64,000 bases of DNA, from assembly GCA_964577115.1 (NCBI GenBank), contig CAZNXJ010000005.1, positions 186,001 to 250,000 on the forward strand. The letters run 5' to 3'. Below, piece by piece: positions 27,229-36,510 of the stretch. The translations under genes and the position numbers were made by a program. Position 1 is the stretch's first letter, and every line of letters starts with the position of its first letter. The notes beneath the pieces were generated by a model. The model searched no databases. It had not been told where the DNA came from and saw only the letters and a list, made by a program, of their open reading frames with translations. This DNA is from CAZNXJ01 sp964577115 (GTDB lineage Bacteria > Planctomycetota > Planctomycetia > Pirellulales > Pirellulaceae).

Positions 27229-28035
27229 ATGTCCTACTGGCACGAAAAGGTCGCCGTCGTCACAGGTGGCTCGTCGGGCCTCGGCTACACGCTCGCCCAT
27301 CGGCTAGCGAACGCCGGGGCGCGCGTGATCATTGCCGCTCGGGATCCGGCCAGGCTCGAGGCGGCTAGCCGCGAGCTGGCGAACGCCGGGAACGTCGTCC
27401 CGAAAGCAGTGGACATCACGAGCGACGAGCAGGTCCAGCGTTTTTTTGACGAAATCCTGAGCGAATTCGGCAGACTCGACACGCTGGTCAACTGCGCCGG
27501 GCGTTCGGACCGAGGGCGGCTCGCCGAGACACCAACGAGCCGGTTGTGCGAGCTGTGGCAGCTGAACTTTCTCGGGGCGGTGCGCTGCGCGCAGCAGGCC
27601 GCCTCGGCGCTCGTCGCCTCGCGCGGCCATCTCGTGTTCATCGGGTCGCTCGCCGCCAAGTCGGCTCCGCGGTACCTGGGAGCGTATCCGTCGAGCAAGT
27701 TTCCGCTCGTCGCCGCCGCTCAGCAATTCCGCCTGGAACTCGGCCCCGACGGCCTTCACGTGCTTCTGGTCTGCCCCGGCCCGATCGCACGACCCGATGG
27801 CGGGCGGCGTTATGACGAGATCGCTTCGAACTTACCCGAAGCAGCGCGCCAGCCAGGCGGGGGCGTTAAACTGCGCGGCATCCATCCGGAACGACTCGCC
27901 GAGCAGATACTGCGCGCGTGTGAACGGCGGAAGGCCGAGCTGGTCGTGCCAGCAAAAGCTCGCTGGCTCTTTGCGCTCGCGCAAATCGCGCCAGAATGGG
28001 CCGATCGAATCCTGCTGCGCAAGACCGGCGCGTAG
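27229..28035 (+). CDS. Short-chain dehydrogenase/reductase
   Basis: 268 residues from ATG 27229. TGGSSGLG near residue 12 is the cofactor-binding TGxxxGxG motif; NCAG lies near 90; the catalytic Ser and Tyr-Lys pair are in IGSLAAKS and YPSSK (about 140-160). The C-terminus is longer and Arg-rich (RKAELVVPAKARWLFALAQ), typical of SDRs loosely attached to membranes. It uses NAD(P) to oxidise or reduce an alcohol or ketone group; the substrate is unknown. It is 22 bases after the Tat oxidoreductase. Two strong hairpins follow the stop. Confidence 0.88.
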   Translation: MSYWHEKVAVVTGGSSGLGYTLAHRLANAGARVIIAARDPARLEAASRELANAGNVVPKAVDITSDEQVQRFFDEILSEFGRLDTLVNCAGRSDRGRLAETPTSRLCELWQLNFLGAVRCAQQAASALVASRGHLVFIGSLAAKSAPRYLGAYPSSKFPLVAAAQQFRLELGPDGLHVLLVCPGPIARPDGGRRYDEIASNLPEAARQPGGGVKLRGIHPERLAEQILRACERRKAELVVPAKARWLFALAQIAPEWADRILLRKTGA

Positions 28036-28053
28036 CCGCGCGCCTTCGCGCGG
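28036..28053 (+). terminator. Hairpin CCGCGCG-CCTT-CGCGCGG directly after the SDR stop
   Basis: A perfect 7-base stem with a CCTT loop starts at the base after the stop codon. No T-tract follows, so it is not a classical intrinsic terminator. It could slow 3' exonucleases or work with Rho. Confidence 0.45.
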
Positions 28054-28070
28054 AGGCTGCCGAGCAGCGC

Positions 28071-28087
28071 CGCGCGCGAAGCGCGCG
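28071..28087 (+). terminator. Second hairpin CGCGCGC-GAA-GCGCGCG before xylA
   Basis: A 7-base all-GC stem with a GAA loop lies 17 bases after the first hairpin, followed by GCGCCCCTTT, which has a short T-run. Together the two hairpins could separate SDR and xylA expression. Confidence 0.45.
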
Positions 28088-28167
28088 CGCCCCTTTGCAG
28101 CTTGGCGGCGTATTTGCCACGATAACTCCATCACCATCCGGTTCGCATATCCCCGAGAGCGGTAGTC

Positions 28168-29475
28168 ATGCCTGCGTTTCCCGAAGTTGAAAAGATTCGT
28201 TACGGAGGCCCCGAGTCGCGCAATCCTCTCGCCTTTCGCTGGTACAACGAGGACGAGGTCGTCGAAGGCAAGACGATGAAGGAGCATCTGCGCTTCAGCG
28301 TCGTGTACTGGCACACCATGCGCGGGACGGGGTCCGACCCATTCGGCGCGGGTACGATGCTGCGTCCTTGGGACGATGGTTCGGATTCCATCGAGAACGC
28401 GCAGCGCCGCGCTCGTGTGGCCTTCGAGTTCTTCGAGAAACTGGGCGCTCCCTACTATGCGTTTCACGACCGCGATATTGCTCCGGAAGGTGCGACGCTG
28501 GCCGAGTCGAACCGGAATCTCGATGAGGTCGTCAAAGTACTGCGTGAGGAACAGGAGCGAACCGGAGTCAAATTGCTGTGGGGAACAGCCAACCTGTTCA
28601 GCCATCCGCGGTACATGCACGGCGCGGCGACAAGCTGCAATGCCGACGTGTTCGCCCACGCCGCCGCCCAGGTGAAGAAGTGTTTGGAAGTGACGCTGGA
28701 GCTCGGCGGCGAAAACTATGTCTTCTGGGGCGGCCGCGAAGGATACCAGAACCTGTGGAATACGGATATGCGTCGCGAGCTGGATCATCTCGCGAAGTTC
28801 TTCCACATGGCCGTCGAGTACGCCGATGAAATCGGGTTCCGTGGCACGTTTCTGGTTGAACCGAAGCCTAAGGAGCCAACCAAGCACCAGTACGATTCGG
28901 ATGCAGCCGCGTGCATCAACTTCCTGCGGGCATACGATTTGCTCGATCGTTTTAAACTCAACATCGAAACGAATCACGCGACGTTGGCCGGCCACACCAT
29001 GATGCACGAGCTAGACTACGCCGGCAGCCAAGGCATGCTGGGATCGATCGACGCCAACACGGGCGACCTGTTACTGGGTTGGGATACGGATCAGTTTCCG
29101 ACCGACTACTATCTGACGACCCAGTGCATGTTAATGATCCTCAAGCATGGCGGATTGGCGCCAGGCGGAGTCAATTTCGACGCGAAGGTGCGCCGCGAGA
29201 GCTTTGAACCGATCGATCTGTTTTACGCGCACATCGGTGCCATGGACGCGTTCGCTCGCGGGCTGAAAATCGCGGCGGCCATTCGCGCCGACGGAGAACT
29301 GGAACGCTTCGTCAAGCAGCGCTACCGCAGTTGGGACACCGGCATTGGCGCAGAAATCGAGGCGGGGCGAGCCAACTTCAAAACCTTGGAAGCCTACGCG
29401 ATGGCTCAACCGCCCATCGTCAACGAAAGCGGCCGCCAGGAAATGTTGGAGAACCTGATCAACCGGTACTTGTAA
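28168..29475 (+). CDS. xylA: Xylose isomerase
   Basis: 435 residues, matching the longer class II xylose isomerases. It interconverts D-xylose and D-xylulose (also glucose and fructose) with two divalent metals. The signatures are all present: [22 protein letters not shown] near 188-196, [16 protein letters not shown] near 229-244, [12 protein letters not shown] and [12 protein letters not shown]. The start ATG 28168 follows GAGAGCGG. It sits 132 bases behind the SDR gene, separated by two hairpins, and 17 bases ahead of a histidine kinase gene. No xylB follows; the sugar kinase at 50879 is of another type. Confidence 0.97.
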   Translation: MPAFPEVEKIRYGGPESRNPLAFRWYNEDEVVEGKTMKEHLRFSVVYWHTMRGTGSDPFGAGTMLRPWDDGSDSIENAQRRARVAFEFFEKLGAPYYAFHDRDIAPEGATLAESNRNLDEVVKVLREEQERTGVKLLWGTANLFSHPRYMHGAATSCNADVFAHAAAQVKKCLEVTLELGGENYVFWGGREGYQNLWNTDMRRELDHLAKFFHMAVEYADEIGFRGTFLVEPKPKEPTKHQYDSDAAACINFLRAYDLLDRFKLNIETNHATLAGHTMMHELDYAGSQGMLGSIDANTGDLLLGWDTDQFPTDYYLTTQCMLMILKHGGLAPGGVNFDAKVRRESFEPIDLFYAHIGAMDAFARGLKIAAAIRADGELERFVKQRYRSWDTGIGAEIEAGRANFKTLEAYAMAQPPIVNESGRQEMLENLINRYL

Positions 29476-29492
29476 CGTCGAGCGAACTGCGG

Positions 29493-30281
29493 ATGGACAG
29501 GCGGGATAACGATCCAGTTCCTAAGAATGGAAACGGCGAAGACCCCGGATCCACGGAGGCGTTGAACCAGCAGTGGCAAGCGCGGCTGGAGGCCGTCGAA
29601 CGCCGACTGCGACAGGCCCAGCAACTCGCCGAGCTCAGCCAGCGCGACCGCAAGTTGATCGCTTACGAGATCCATGACGGGATGCTCCAGGACATCACGG
29701 CGGCCGCCATGTTTCTCGACGTCGCATGCGCTCAGCTGCCTCCGGATGCCGAAGACGCTCGGCAAAACATCCACCAAGCTCTGACGTTGATCCGGTCCGC
29801 GATGGCCGAAGCCCGGCGCCTGATCGGAGGCATTCAGCTCCCAGTGCTCGAGGCGGCCGGCCTGGCTGCGGCGCTGGAAGCGCTGTTGGACGAGCATCGC
29901 CGCCGAGGGCGGATTACAATGGAGGCGTCCATCGATGTGCATTCGGAACGCCTCGTCCCGACGATCGAAACGGCGGCTTTCCGGTCGCTCCAGGAAGCCC
30001 TGACCAACGCCGAACGCTACAGCCAGGCGTCGCGCGTACGGGTGCGAGTGACCGAGCACGACGATTGTCTGGAGTTAGAGATCGAAGACGACGGCGTCGG
30101 CTTCGATCGCACTCGCGTGCCTCCGGACCGCTTCGGTCTGCGTGGCATCACCGAACGGGCCGAACTGGTGGGCGGCCGAGCCGAGATTGATTCGGCCGTC
30201 GGGCGCGGAACACGCATCCACGTGACGCTCCCGCTGGCCGATCACATGCTGACCGGTTCCGACAAGCCGCCGGCCAGCTGA
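29493..30281 (+). CDS. Soluble HisKA_3 sensor histidine kinase (NarX/LiaS-like)
   Basis: 262 residues from ATG 29493. No membrane segment or recognisable sensor domain; residues 20-60 form a coiled coil. The phospho-acceptor box reads LIAYEIHDGMLQDITAA near residue 57-73, the HisKA_3 form. The ATPase part has EALTNAERYSQA (N-box), EDDGVGFD and FGLRGITERAELVGG. Such kinases phosphorylate NarL/FixJ-type regulators, but none is adjacent, so the partner is elsewhere. It follows xylA by 17 bases and may be cotranscribed with it, a possible link between sugar use and signalling. It could also receive input through a partner protein bound to the coiled coil. Confidence 0.85.
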   Translation: MDRRDNDPVPKNGNGEDPGSTEALNQQWQARLEAVERRLRQAQQLAELSQRDRKLIAYEIHDGMLQDITAAAMFLDVACAQLPPDAEDARQNIHQALTLIRSAMAEARRLIGGIQLPVLEAAGLAAALEALLDEHRRRGRITMEASIDVHSERLVPTIETAAFRSLQEALTNAERYSQASRVRVRVTEHDDCLELEIEDDGVGFDRTRVPPDRFGLRGITERAELVGGRAEIDSAVGRGTRIHVTLPLADHMLTGSDKPPAS

Positions 30282-30403
30282 TACGTGCCGCACCCACCGG
30301 TCCGGAGTGCGCATCGAGGAATTGCCGCTCACGAATCGGCCGCCGATCAGCACGTCTTCCATGCGCGTTCGGCCCTGGGATACCCGTAGGTGCCGCGAAT
30401 CTT

Positions 30404-32245
30404 ATGGTAGCCATTCTCGGAATCTCGGCGTATTACCATGATTCCGCGGCGGCGTTGGTAGTCGACGGGCAGATTGTGGCCGCTGCACAAGAAGAGCGAT
30501 TTACGCGCAAGAAACACGACCACACGTTCCCTCGGCACGCCGTCGCCTACTGCCTCGAACAGGCAGGGCTCACGCCCGAACAACTCGACTACGTAGGCTT
30601 CTACGAAAAGCCGCTTCGGAAGTTCGAGCGTCTGCTGGAAACCTATCTCGCCTTCGCCCCGTCCGGCTATCGTTCGTTCCGCCAGGCGATGCCGCTGTGG
30701 CTGCGCGAGAAGTTGCACCTTCCACGCGAACTGCGTGCCGGTCTTGGCGGCTGTTACCGCGGGCGGTTTGTGTTTGCGGAACATCACGAGTCGCATGCGG
30801 CGAGTGCGTTTTTCCCGTCGCCGTTCGAGGAGGCGGCGGTACTGACGATCGATGGAGTGGGCGAGTGGGCGACGTCGTGCATCGGGCATGGGAAGGGAAA
30901 TCGCGTCGAGCTAATCCGCGAAATGCGCTTTCCCCATTCGCTAGGTCTGCTCTACTCGGCCTTTACCTATTACACAGGCTTCCGCGTCAACAGCGGCGAA
31001 TACAAGCTGATGGGCCTTGCGCCGTACGGCCGCCCCATCTACGAGGAAGCGATCCTCGACAAGCTCGTCGACCTGAAACGGGATGGCTCGTTCCGCATGG
31101 ACATGCGGTACTTCAATTACTGTCAGGGCCTGACGATGACGTCCCGGCGCTTCCACGATCTATTTGGTGGACCGCCGCGCCGCCCCGAGTCGCCAATCAC
31201 GCAGCGCGAGATGGATCTGGCGGCATCAATTCAATCCGTAACGGAAACGATCATGCTGCGCATGGCCCAGCACACCCAGCAGCTGACCGGTTCTAAGAAC
31301 CTCGTGCTCGCCGGCGGCGTCGCCCTGAACTGCGTCGGTAACGGTCGCATTCTCCGCGAGGGACCGTTCGAACAGATCTGGATCCAGCCGGCCGCAGGGG
31401 ATGCGGGCGGAGCCCTGGGAGTCGCGCTGCTGATTTGGCATCAGCTGCTCGAACGGCCGCGCACGCCCGGCGGCCAGGATGCTCAGCAAGGATCACTGCT
31501 CGGCCCGGAGTACTCCGACGAGCAGATTCGCGCAATGCTCGATGAGCAAGGTGCGACGTACACGTGTTGTGAAACGGACGAGCAACTCTGTGAACGCGTC
31601 GCCGAACTGATTGCCGGCGAGCACGTGGTCGGCTGGTTTGAGGGACGCTTGGAGTTCGGCCCACGAGCGCTCGGGGCGCGCAGCATCCTCGGCGACGCGC
31701 GCAGCCCTCGCATGCAGTCCGTCATGAATCAGAAGATCAAATTCCGCGAATCGTTCCGGCCCTTCGCGCCCATCGTACTGCGCGAGCATGCGCACGAGTA
31801 TTTTGAACTGCGGCCGGAGGACGAGAGCCCCTACATGCTGCTCGTGGCGCCGGTGCGTGACGAACTTCGCAAGCCGCCGCCGGACGAGGAGAGCGAACTA
31901 TTCGGACTCGATAAGCTGCATCACGTACGTTCGATAATTCCCGCCGTGACGCACGTTGACTATTCCGCGCGCATTCAGACGGTGGATGCTCAGCGCAATC
32001 CCCTGCTCTACCGCCTCTTGAAATGCTTTTACGAACGGACCGGCTGTCCCGTGATGATTAACACGAGCTTCAATGTTCGTGGCGAGCCGATCGTGTGCAC
32101 ACCGCTCGACGCGTACCGCTGTTTCGTCAGCACCGACATGGACGCGCTCGCACTCGGGCGGACGCTGCTGCTGAAGAACGAGCAGACGTCCGTCGCCTCA
32201 CACCAGCAGCGAGAAAAATACCTCGCCCAGTTTCAGCTCGATTGA
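30404..32245 (+). CDS. NodU/CmcH-family carbamoyltransferase
   Basis: 613 residues, the normal length. The N-terminal half has the ASKHA-type ATP-binding fold: ILGISAYYHDSAAALV, AQEERFTRKKHD, HHESHAASAFF and TIDGVGEWAT. The C-terminal half (from about 390) is the YrdC-like transferase part with FEGRLEFGPRALGARSIL, NQKIKFRESFRPFAP and CPVMINTSFNVRGEPIV. These enzymes transfer carbamoyl from carbamoyl phosphate to hydroxyls of sugars or natural products. It is the first gene of a four-gene cassette with SxtJ-like, DUF5989-like and SGNH genes. The acceptor is unknown; a cell-surface glycan is plausible. Confidence 0.93.
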   Translation: MVAILGISAYYHDSAAALVVDGQIVAAAQEERFTRKKHDHTFPRHAVAYCLEQAGLTPEQLDYVGFYEKPLRKFERLLETYLAFAPSGYRSFRQAMPLWLREKLHLPRELRAGLGGCYRGRFVFAEHHESHAASAFFPSPFEEAAVLTIDGVGEWATSCIGHGKGNRVELIREMRFPHSLGLLYSAFTYYTGFRVNSGEYKLMGLAPYGRPIYEEAILDKLVDLKRDGSFRMDMRYFNYCQGLTMTSRRFHDLFGGPPRRPESPITQREMDLAASIQSVTETIMLRMAQHTQQLTGSKNLVLAGGVALNCVGNGRILREGPFEQIWIQPAAGDAGGALGVALLIWHQLLERPRTPGGQDAQQGSLLGPEYSDEQIRAMLDEQGATYTCCETDEQLCERVAELIAGEHVVGWFEGRLEFGPRALGARSILGDARSPRMQSVMNQKIKFRESFRPFAPIVLREHAHEYFELRPEDESPYMLLVAPVRDELRKPPPDEESELFGLDKLHHVRSIIPAVTHVDYSARIQTVDAQRNPLLYRLLKCFYERTGCPVMINTSFNVRGEPIVCTPLDAYRCFVSTDMDALALGRTLLLKNEQTSVASHQQREKYLAQFQLD

Positions 32246-32268
32246 TTCCCCTTGTGGTGTTGGGCTCA

Positions 32269-32676
32269 ATGTCGCTCATCTCCATCAACCGTCATCCCAC
32301 GCAGCGGCAACTACGGCAGTTCGGTATCGCGGCGATGATCGCGTTGCCGGTGATCGCGATTGTTTGGCGAGCAGCATGGCCGATCACCGGACTGTGGGCC
32401 GGCCTAGGAGTAATGTTCGCGGTCGTGGGCTGGTGGCGGCCGAACTGGCTGAAGCCCCTGTTCGTGGCCATGAGTGTTCTTGCCGCCCCCATCGGGCTGA
32501 TCATCGGCGAAGTCGTTCTGCTTGTCATCTATTTCGCCGTCCTCACGCCGCTCGCGCTCGTCATGCGCTGCACCGGGCGTGATCCGCTCGAACGAAGGCT
32601 CGATCCGGATGCGGCGAGCTACTGGAAGCCTTATTCTCCGCCGCGCGATGTGTCGCGGTACTATCGCCAATCCTGA
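32269..32676 (+). CDS. SxtJ-like small membrane protein
   Basis: 135 residues from ATG 32269. Three or four hydrophobic segments span about 18-95 (IAAMIALPVIAIVW, GLGVMFAVVGWW, IGEVVLLVIYFAV). The C-terminus, RDPLERRLDPDAASYW, matches the tail pattern of SxtJ-family proteins, which are found next to carbamoyltransferases. The gene begins 23 bases after the carbamoyltransferase stop. Function is unknown; membrane docking for the transferase is an inference from constant proximity. Confidence 0.78.
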   Translation: MSLISINRHPTQRQLRQFGIAAMIALPVIAIVWRAAWPITGLWAGLGVMFAVVGWWRPNWLKPLFVAMSVLAAPIGLIIGEVVLLVIYFAVLTPLALVMRCTGRDPLERRLDPDAASYWKPYSPPRDVSRYYRQS

Positions 32677-32759
32677 ACCGCTCGTAAAACAAACTTGTAA
32701 ATGTTCCATGAGCGGCCGCTGTAGGCCGCCCGACCTTCGATCGCCGAGGACCAAAGAAC

Positions 32760-33002
32760 GTGACGCAGAACGAGCGCCCCGCGACGAGGCCGAAAGCCGA
32801 GACACACGGCTCGCCGAAGAAAACGGCGTTTGAAGAAGCTGGCGAGGAGCAATCGCTGTCCTTGATGGGCGAGTTCCTTGTGTTTCTGCGCGAAGAGAAA
32901 AACTGGTGGCTCGTACCGCTGCTGGTCGTGCTCGGGCTATTCGGCCTGCTGGTCGCGCTCGGCTCGACCGGTGCCGCGCCGTTCATTTACACGCTGTTCT
33001 AG
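32760..33002 (+). CDS. DUF5989-like small membrane protein
   Basis: 80 residues from GTG 32760; an inner ATG at residue 36 (MGEFLVFLREEKNWW) is an alternative start. A charged N-terminus precedes one membrane helix (about 50-72) preceded by FLREEKNWWLVPL and ending in APFIYTLF. These two features are the hallmark of DUF5989, which travels with SxtJ and carbamoyltransferase genes. The stop at 33002 is directly followed by the ATG of the SGNH gene, so the two are likely coupled. Confidence 0.78.
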   Translation: MTQNERPATRPKAETHGSPKKTAFEEAGEEQSLSLMGEFLVFLREEKNWWLVPLLVVLGLFGLLVALGSTGAAPFIYTLF

Positions 33003-34196
33003 ATGTCCGCGACATCCAAGCGACGAATCTATTTGCGGCGACTCTGCGGCGGCCTGTTCGGGCTCGCGCTCGGGCTCGTCGCCGCCGAGCTCTTGCTGCG
33101 GCTCGTCGGCTTTGGACTCGGCACACAGTCGGCCTTTCAGCCGGATCCGTATTGCGGTGCGCGACATGTACCGAACTACCGCGGATGGCATACACGCGAG
33201 GGGCGGACGTGGATCGAAATCAACGAGCATGGCTTCCGCGATCGCGCACGGTCGAAGACGAAACCTGCGGGCACGCTACGCATCGCCGTGCTCGGCGATT
33301 CCTTCTCCGAAGCCTTCCAAGTACCGCTCGAAAATACCTACTGGTCGGTCCTTGAACGGGAGCTCGCGGCGCATTGGCCCCACGAGCAAGGGCAGGTCGA
33401 AGTGCTCAACTTCGGCGTGTCGGGCTACGGCACCGCGCAGGAACTCGAGATGCTGCGGCACTACGTATGGGATTTTGAACCCGACGTAGTTCTTCTACAG
33501 ATGCTGGCTAGCAATGACATCGCGAACAACTCGCGCGAGTTGGAAGTGAGCCGCTCGCGTCCCTTTTATACGCTCGAGGACGGCGAGCTTGTGCTGGACG
33601 ACTCGTTCCTGCGCGACCCCGAGCGGCTACGTTTCCAGGCGTCGCGTTGGATTCGTTTCAAGCATTGGTTTGTCGAGCACCTGCGGCTCGCCGCGCTGAT
33701 CTATCAGCTCCGCCACCCACCCGAGACGGCGCCGGATTCATCGACCGGCGAAGCGGGCCTTGCGATGGCGGCATTCCAGCCGCCGCAAGACGCGACGTGG
33801 GAAGCAGCATGGACCGTGACCGACCGTCTCGTGCTCGAGATCGCAATCGAAACGCGCAAGCACGGCGCCCAGTTCGCGGTCCTGATGGCCAACTGCGGGA
33901 TCGAGGTCAGCCCCGACGCGGAGGCTCGGCAAGCGCTTCTCGAACAGCTGGGCGTTCCCGACCTGCTCTATCCGGAACGCCGTATCGCACAACTCGGCGA
34001 AGAACACGGCTTCCTCGTCATCCGGCTTGCGGAACCGATGCGGCGCTATGCGGAAGAGCACGGCGAGTACCTGCACGGCTTCCCCAATACGAAGCCCGGC
34101 ACGGGCCACTGGAATGAGCGCGGGCATGCCATCGCTGGCCAGATCGCGGCGAGCCAAATGTTGCGTATGCTCTTTCCCGAAGTTGCCAACCGATAA
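33003..34196 (+). CDS. Membrane-anchored SGNH/GDSL hydrolase-like protein
   Basis: 397 residues. An N-terminal membrane segment (about 12-38) leaves the rest outside. The SGNH blocks are visible: AVLGDSFSEAFQV (block I, Ser near 99), NFGVSGYGTAQEL (Gly block), LASNDIANN (Asn block) and HWNERGHAIAG near the C-terminus with the catalytic His. Such enzymes remove or transfer acyl groups on glycans or lipids. The gene starts on the base after the DUF5989 stop and ends the cassette. Acting on the same glycan that the carbamoyltransferase modifies is inferred. Confidence 0.82.
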   Translation: MSATSKRRIYLRRLCGGLFGLALGLVAAELLLRLVGFGLGTQSAFQPDPYCGARHVPNYRGWHTREGRTWIEINEHGFRDRARSKTKPAGTLRIAVLGDSFSEAFQVPLENTYWSVLERELAAHWPHEQGQVEVLNFGVSGYGTAQELEMLRHYVWDFEPDVVLLQMLASNDIANNSRELEVSRSRPFYTLEDGELVLDDSFLRDPERLRFQASRWIRFKHWFVEHLRLAALIYQLRHPPETAPDSSTGEAGLAMAAFQPPQDATWEAAWTVTDRLVLEIAIETRKHGAQFAVLMANCGIEVSPDAEARQALLEQLGVPDLLYPERRIAQLGEEHGFLVIRLAEPMRRYAEEHGEYLHGFPNTKPGTGHWNERGHAIAGQIAASQMLRMLFPEVANR

Positions 34197-34262
34197 GGCG
34201 AGCACTCGATCGCCCACCCACCATCGCCCTCGGGATCGATGGGGTGGAGACACCATCGAATG

Positions 34263-34284
34263 GCGGCCGACCTCGGTCGGCCGC
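34263..34284. terminator. Bidirectional hairpin between convergent genes
   Basis: GCGGCCGAC-CTCG-GTCGGCCGC is a perfect 9-base stem with a four-base loop, midway between the SGNH gene and the ABC exporter that converge here. There is no long T-tract on either side. Position and strength make a shared terminator likely. Confidence 0.55.
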
Positions 34285-34305
34285 GAGGCGTATCGCTCAG
34301 CACCC

Positions 34306-36291
34306 CTACGCGGCCACTCGGATATCGTTGCGGTAGAGCCGCTGGTAGATCGCGCAGCGGCTCAGCAATTCATCGTGCGTTCCCTGGTCGACAATGCGTC
34401 CCTCGTCCATGACGAGGATCCGGTCGACGAGCGACAGCGTGGCGGTGCGGTGCGTGATGATCAACGCGGTGCGCCCCACCAGGAACTGTTCGAGCGCTCG
34501 GTGGAGAAGCTGTTCGCTTTCCTGGTCGATCTGGCTGGTAGCTTCGTCGAGGATGAGGATCGACGGGTCGCGGAGGATAGCGCGAGCCAGCGCGATCCGC
34601 TGTCGCTGCCCACCCGAAAGCCTTTCGCCCCGTTCGCCGACGTAGGTGTTGTAGCCGTTGTCAAGCTGCTCGACGATGAACCGGTGCGCCTGCGCTTTTT
34701 TCGCCGCTTCGATTACCTGCTCCTCGGTCGCGTGCGGCGAGCCGTAGCGAATGTTGTTGGCGATTGTGTCGTCAAATAGCAGCGACTGCTGGCTGACCAT
34801 CCCGATGTTCTTGCGGAGGTCGCGCAGGCGAAACTCGCGGATATCGGTGAAGTTCAGTCGTACCGCCCCTTCCGTCGGATCATAGAAACGCGGAATAAGG
34901 TTCGTCAGCGAGCTCTTGCCGCAGCCGTTCGGGCCGACAATCGCCACTTTTTCACCGGCGGCAATGCGCAGGTTGATATTGCGCAAGACGGGCTGGTCCG
35001 GCGCGTACTGGAAGGAAACACGATCAAGCACGATGTCGCAGCACTTCTCCGGCACTTTCGCCGGATGCACCGGATCGACGATCGTCGGGGCCCGGTCGAG
35101 CAGTGCATAAACGCGGTCGGCTGCCGCCGCCGCGCGCTGTAGCTGGTTGAAAACGTCGGAAAGTTTGCGAGCCGGATCGCTCACACCGACCAACATGCCG
35201 TAAAACAACATGATCGACGGGAAGGTAAGCGGCCGTTCGGACATCTTGATGCCAAACAGCTGCGTCTCGCCATTGAGCACGAGATAACCGCCCGAAACCA
35301 GGGCGAGGCAGATGACGCAGACGCCGAGCAGCTCGTTGTTCGAACGAATTAGCGCATTGTACAGCGCGATTTTCATGCTCTTGTGGTACAGCTGACGCGA
35401 CGTCTGGAGGAATCGGCTTCGCTCGAAACGCTCCATCGTGTACGCCTGCACGACCTTGATGCACGTGAACGACTCGGACAGGCGGTTATAGACCTGCGCC
35501 ACTTCCTCCAGCGCCCGGCGATTGGCGCGCTTCACACTGCGGGCCAGCGTGTACATCGCCAGCACGGCGAGCGGGGCGACAACAAGCGACAGGAGCAGCA
35601 ACTGCCAGCTGATCAGCGCGGCTCCCGTGATGCATACGAGCATCTTGAGCGGTTCGCGGAGCGTGTTGCCGAACAGCGTCGTGATCCCCGCTGTCACGCC
35701 CGTAATGTCCGACGTGAAGCGGCTGAGCAATTCACTGGTCCGGCCATTGCCGAAGGCGCTCAGCTCCATGCGCAGCATGTGCCGATAAAACTGGTTGCTC
35801 AGATCGAGCATCGTGAGCTGCGCGAGGCGGGCAACCAGCAGAAGGTTGACGGCGAGTGCGAAGCACTTCAGCAGCGTGGCCACCATCAAAAAGACAACGA
35901 CCAGGACGAGCGAATTGAACGGCTTGTCGGGCAGATGAGGCTGGATGCGCCGACCAGTGGAAAGCGCGACCTGACAGAGCTGTTCAACGCCGCCGATCGA
36001 CGCGGCTCGCACCGAATGGTACCAGCGTCCCAAGCCATGGTGCTCGTCACGAATCTGTTCGATAGTCTTCCGTGTGGCGTGAATGTCCGCGCGCGTCTCG
36101 GCCAGCCGATCGAGTTCGGTATCCCACCACTCGTGAATCGAATCCTGTTTGAAGACGACTTCCATGAACGGATAAACGGCACCGATGTTCGCACCCCAAA
36201 GGAGCGCGACCACCAGCGAGCTAAGCAGGATTCCGGCGACCGTCAGACGGCGGGCTAGCGCGAGCCGGACGGCCCGAGCGAAGTTCTTCAT
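34306..36291 (-). CDS. MsbA-like ABC exporter (fused membrane and ATPase domains)
   Basis: 661 residues, about 70 longer than MsbA. After the first helix (16-40) there is a charged outward loop of roughly 100 residues, then the remaining helices to about 400. The nucleotide-binding domain from about 415 has VGPNGCGKSSL (Walker A), the Q-loop in GMVSQQSLLFDDTI, LSGGQRQRIALARA (signature), ILILDEATSQID (Walker B) and ITHRTATL (H-loop). It exports lipids, glycolipids or peptides as a homodimer. It converges on the carbamoyltransferase cassette, so it could flip the modified lipid-linked glycan, but that is inference. A palindrome covers its ribosome binding site region. Confidence 0.92.
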   Translation of the reverse strand: MKNFARAVRLALARRLTVAGILLSSLVVALLWGANIGAVYPFMEVVFKQDSIHEWWDTELDRLAETRADIHATRKTIEQIRDEHHGLGRWYHSVRAASIGGVEQLCQVALSTGRRIQPHLPDKPFNSLVLVVVFLMVATLLKCFALAVNLLLVARLAQLTMLDLSNQFYRHMLRMELSAFGNGRTSELLSRFTSDITGVTAGITTLFGNTLREPLKMLVCITGAALISWQLLLLSLVVAPLAVLAMYTLARSVKRANRRALEEVAQVYNRLSESFTCIKVVQAYTMERFERSRFLQTSRQLYHKSMKIALYNALIRSNNELLGVCVICLALVSGGYLVLNGETQLFGIKMSERPLTFPSIMLFYGMLVGVSDPARKLSDVFNQLQRAAAAADRVYALLDRAPTIVDPVHPAKVPEKCCDIVLDRVSFQYAPDQPVLRNINLRIAAGEKVAIVGPNGCGKSSLTNLIPRFYDPTEGAVRLNFTDIREFRLRDLRKNIGMVSQQSLLFDDTIANNIRYGSPHATEEQVIEAAKKAQAHRFIVEQLDNGYNTYVGERGERLSGGQRQRIALARAILRDPSILILDEATSQIDQESEQLLHRALEQFLVGRTALIITHRTATLSLVDRILVMDEGRIVDQGTHDELLSRCAIYQRLYRNDIRVAA

Positions 36292-36294
36292 AGT

Positions 36295-36310
36295 CGTTCA
36301 TCCATGAACG
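36295..36310 (-). promoter_or_regulatory. Palindrome over the ribosome binding site of the ABC exporter
   Basis: CGTTCAT-GG-ATGAACG (read on the minus strand) is a perfect 7-base inverted repeat ending three bases before the ATG at 36291. The only purine-rich candidate binding site (GGAT) lies at its centre. It could be an operator half-pair or an RNA hairpin limiting translation. Confidence 0.4.
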
Positions 36311-36510
36311 GAACAGTGCTTCGAGCGGCCTCTTGTATCACATCCGGCCGGGAAGGCCAAGGGAATTTGGCGAGTGGCAGGTAAGGCGGGGTAAGTCGGC
36401 CCCCCGGGAAACCTCCCAGCGGTAGCGTCAACGAGCTCGCCGAACTTTCCCGAACCGCCTGTCCTTCCAAATTCTGCGGCGAAATGGAGCGCGTCGCCCC
36501 CGCGCCCGGT

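Noticed and set aside
27832..29007. Open frame of 391 codons on the minus strand
   Set aside because: Antisense to xylA and the SDR gene, both of which are recognisable enzymes.
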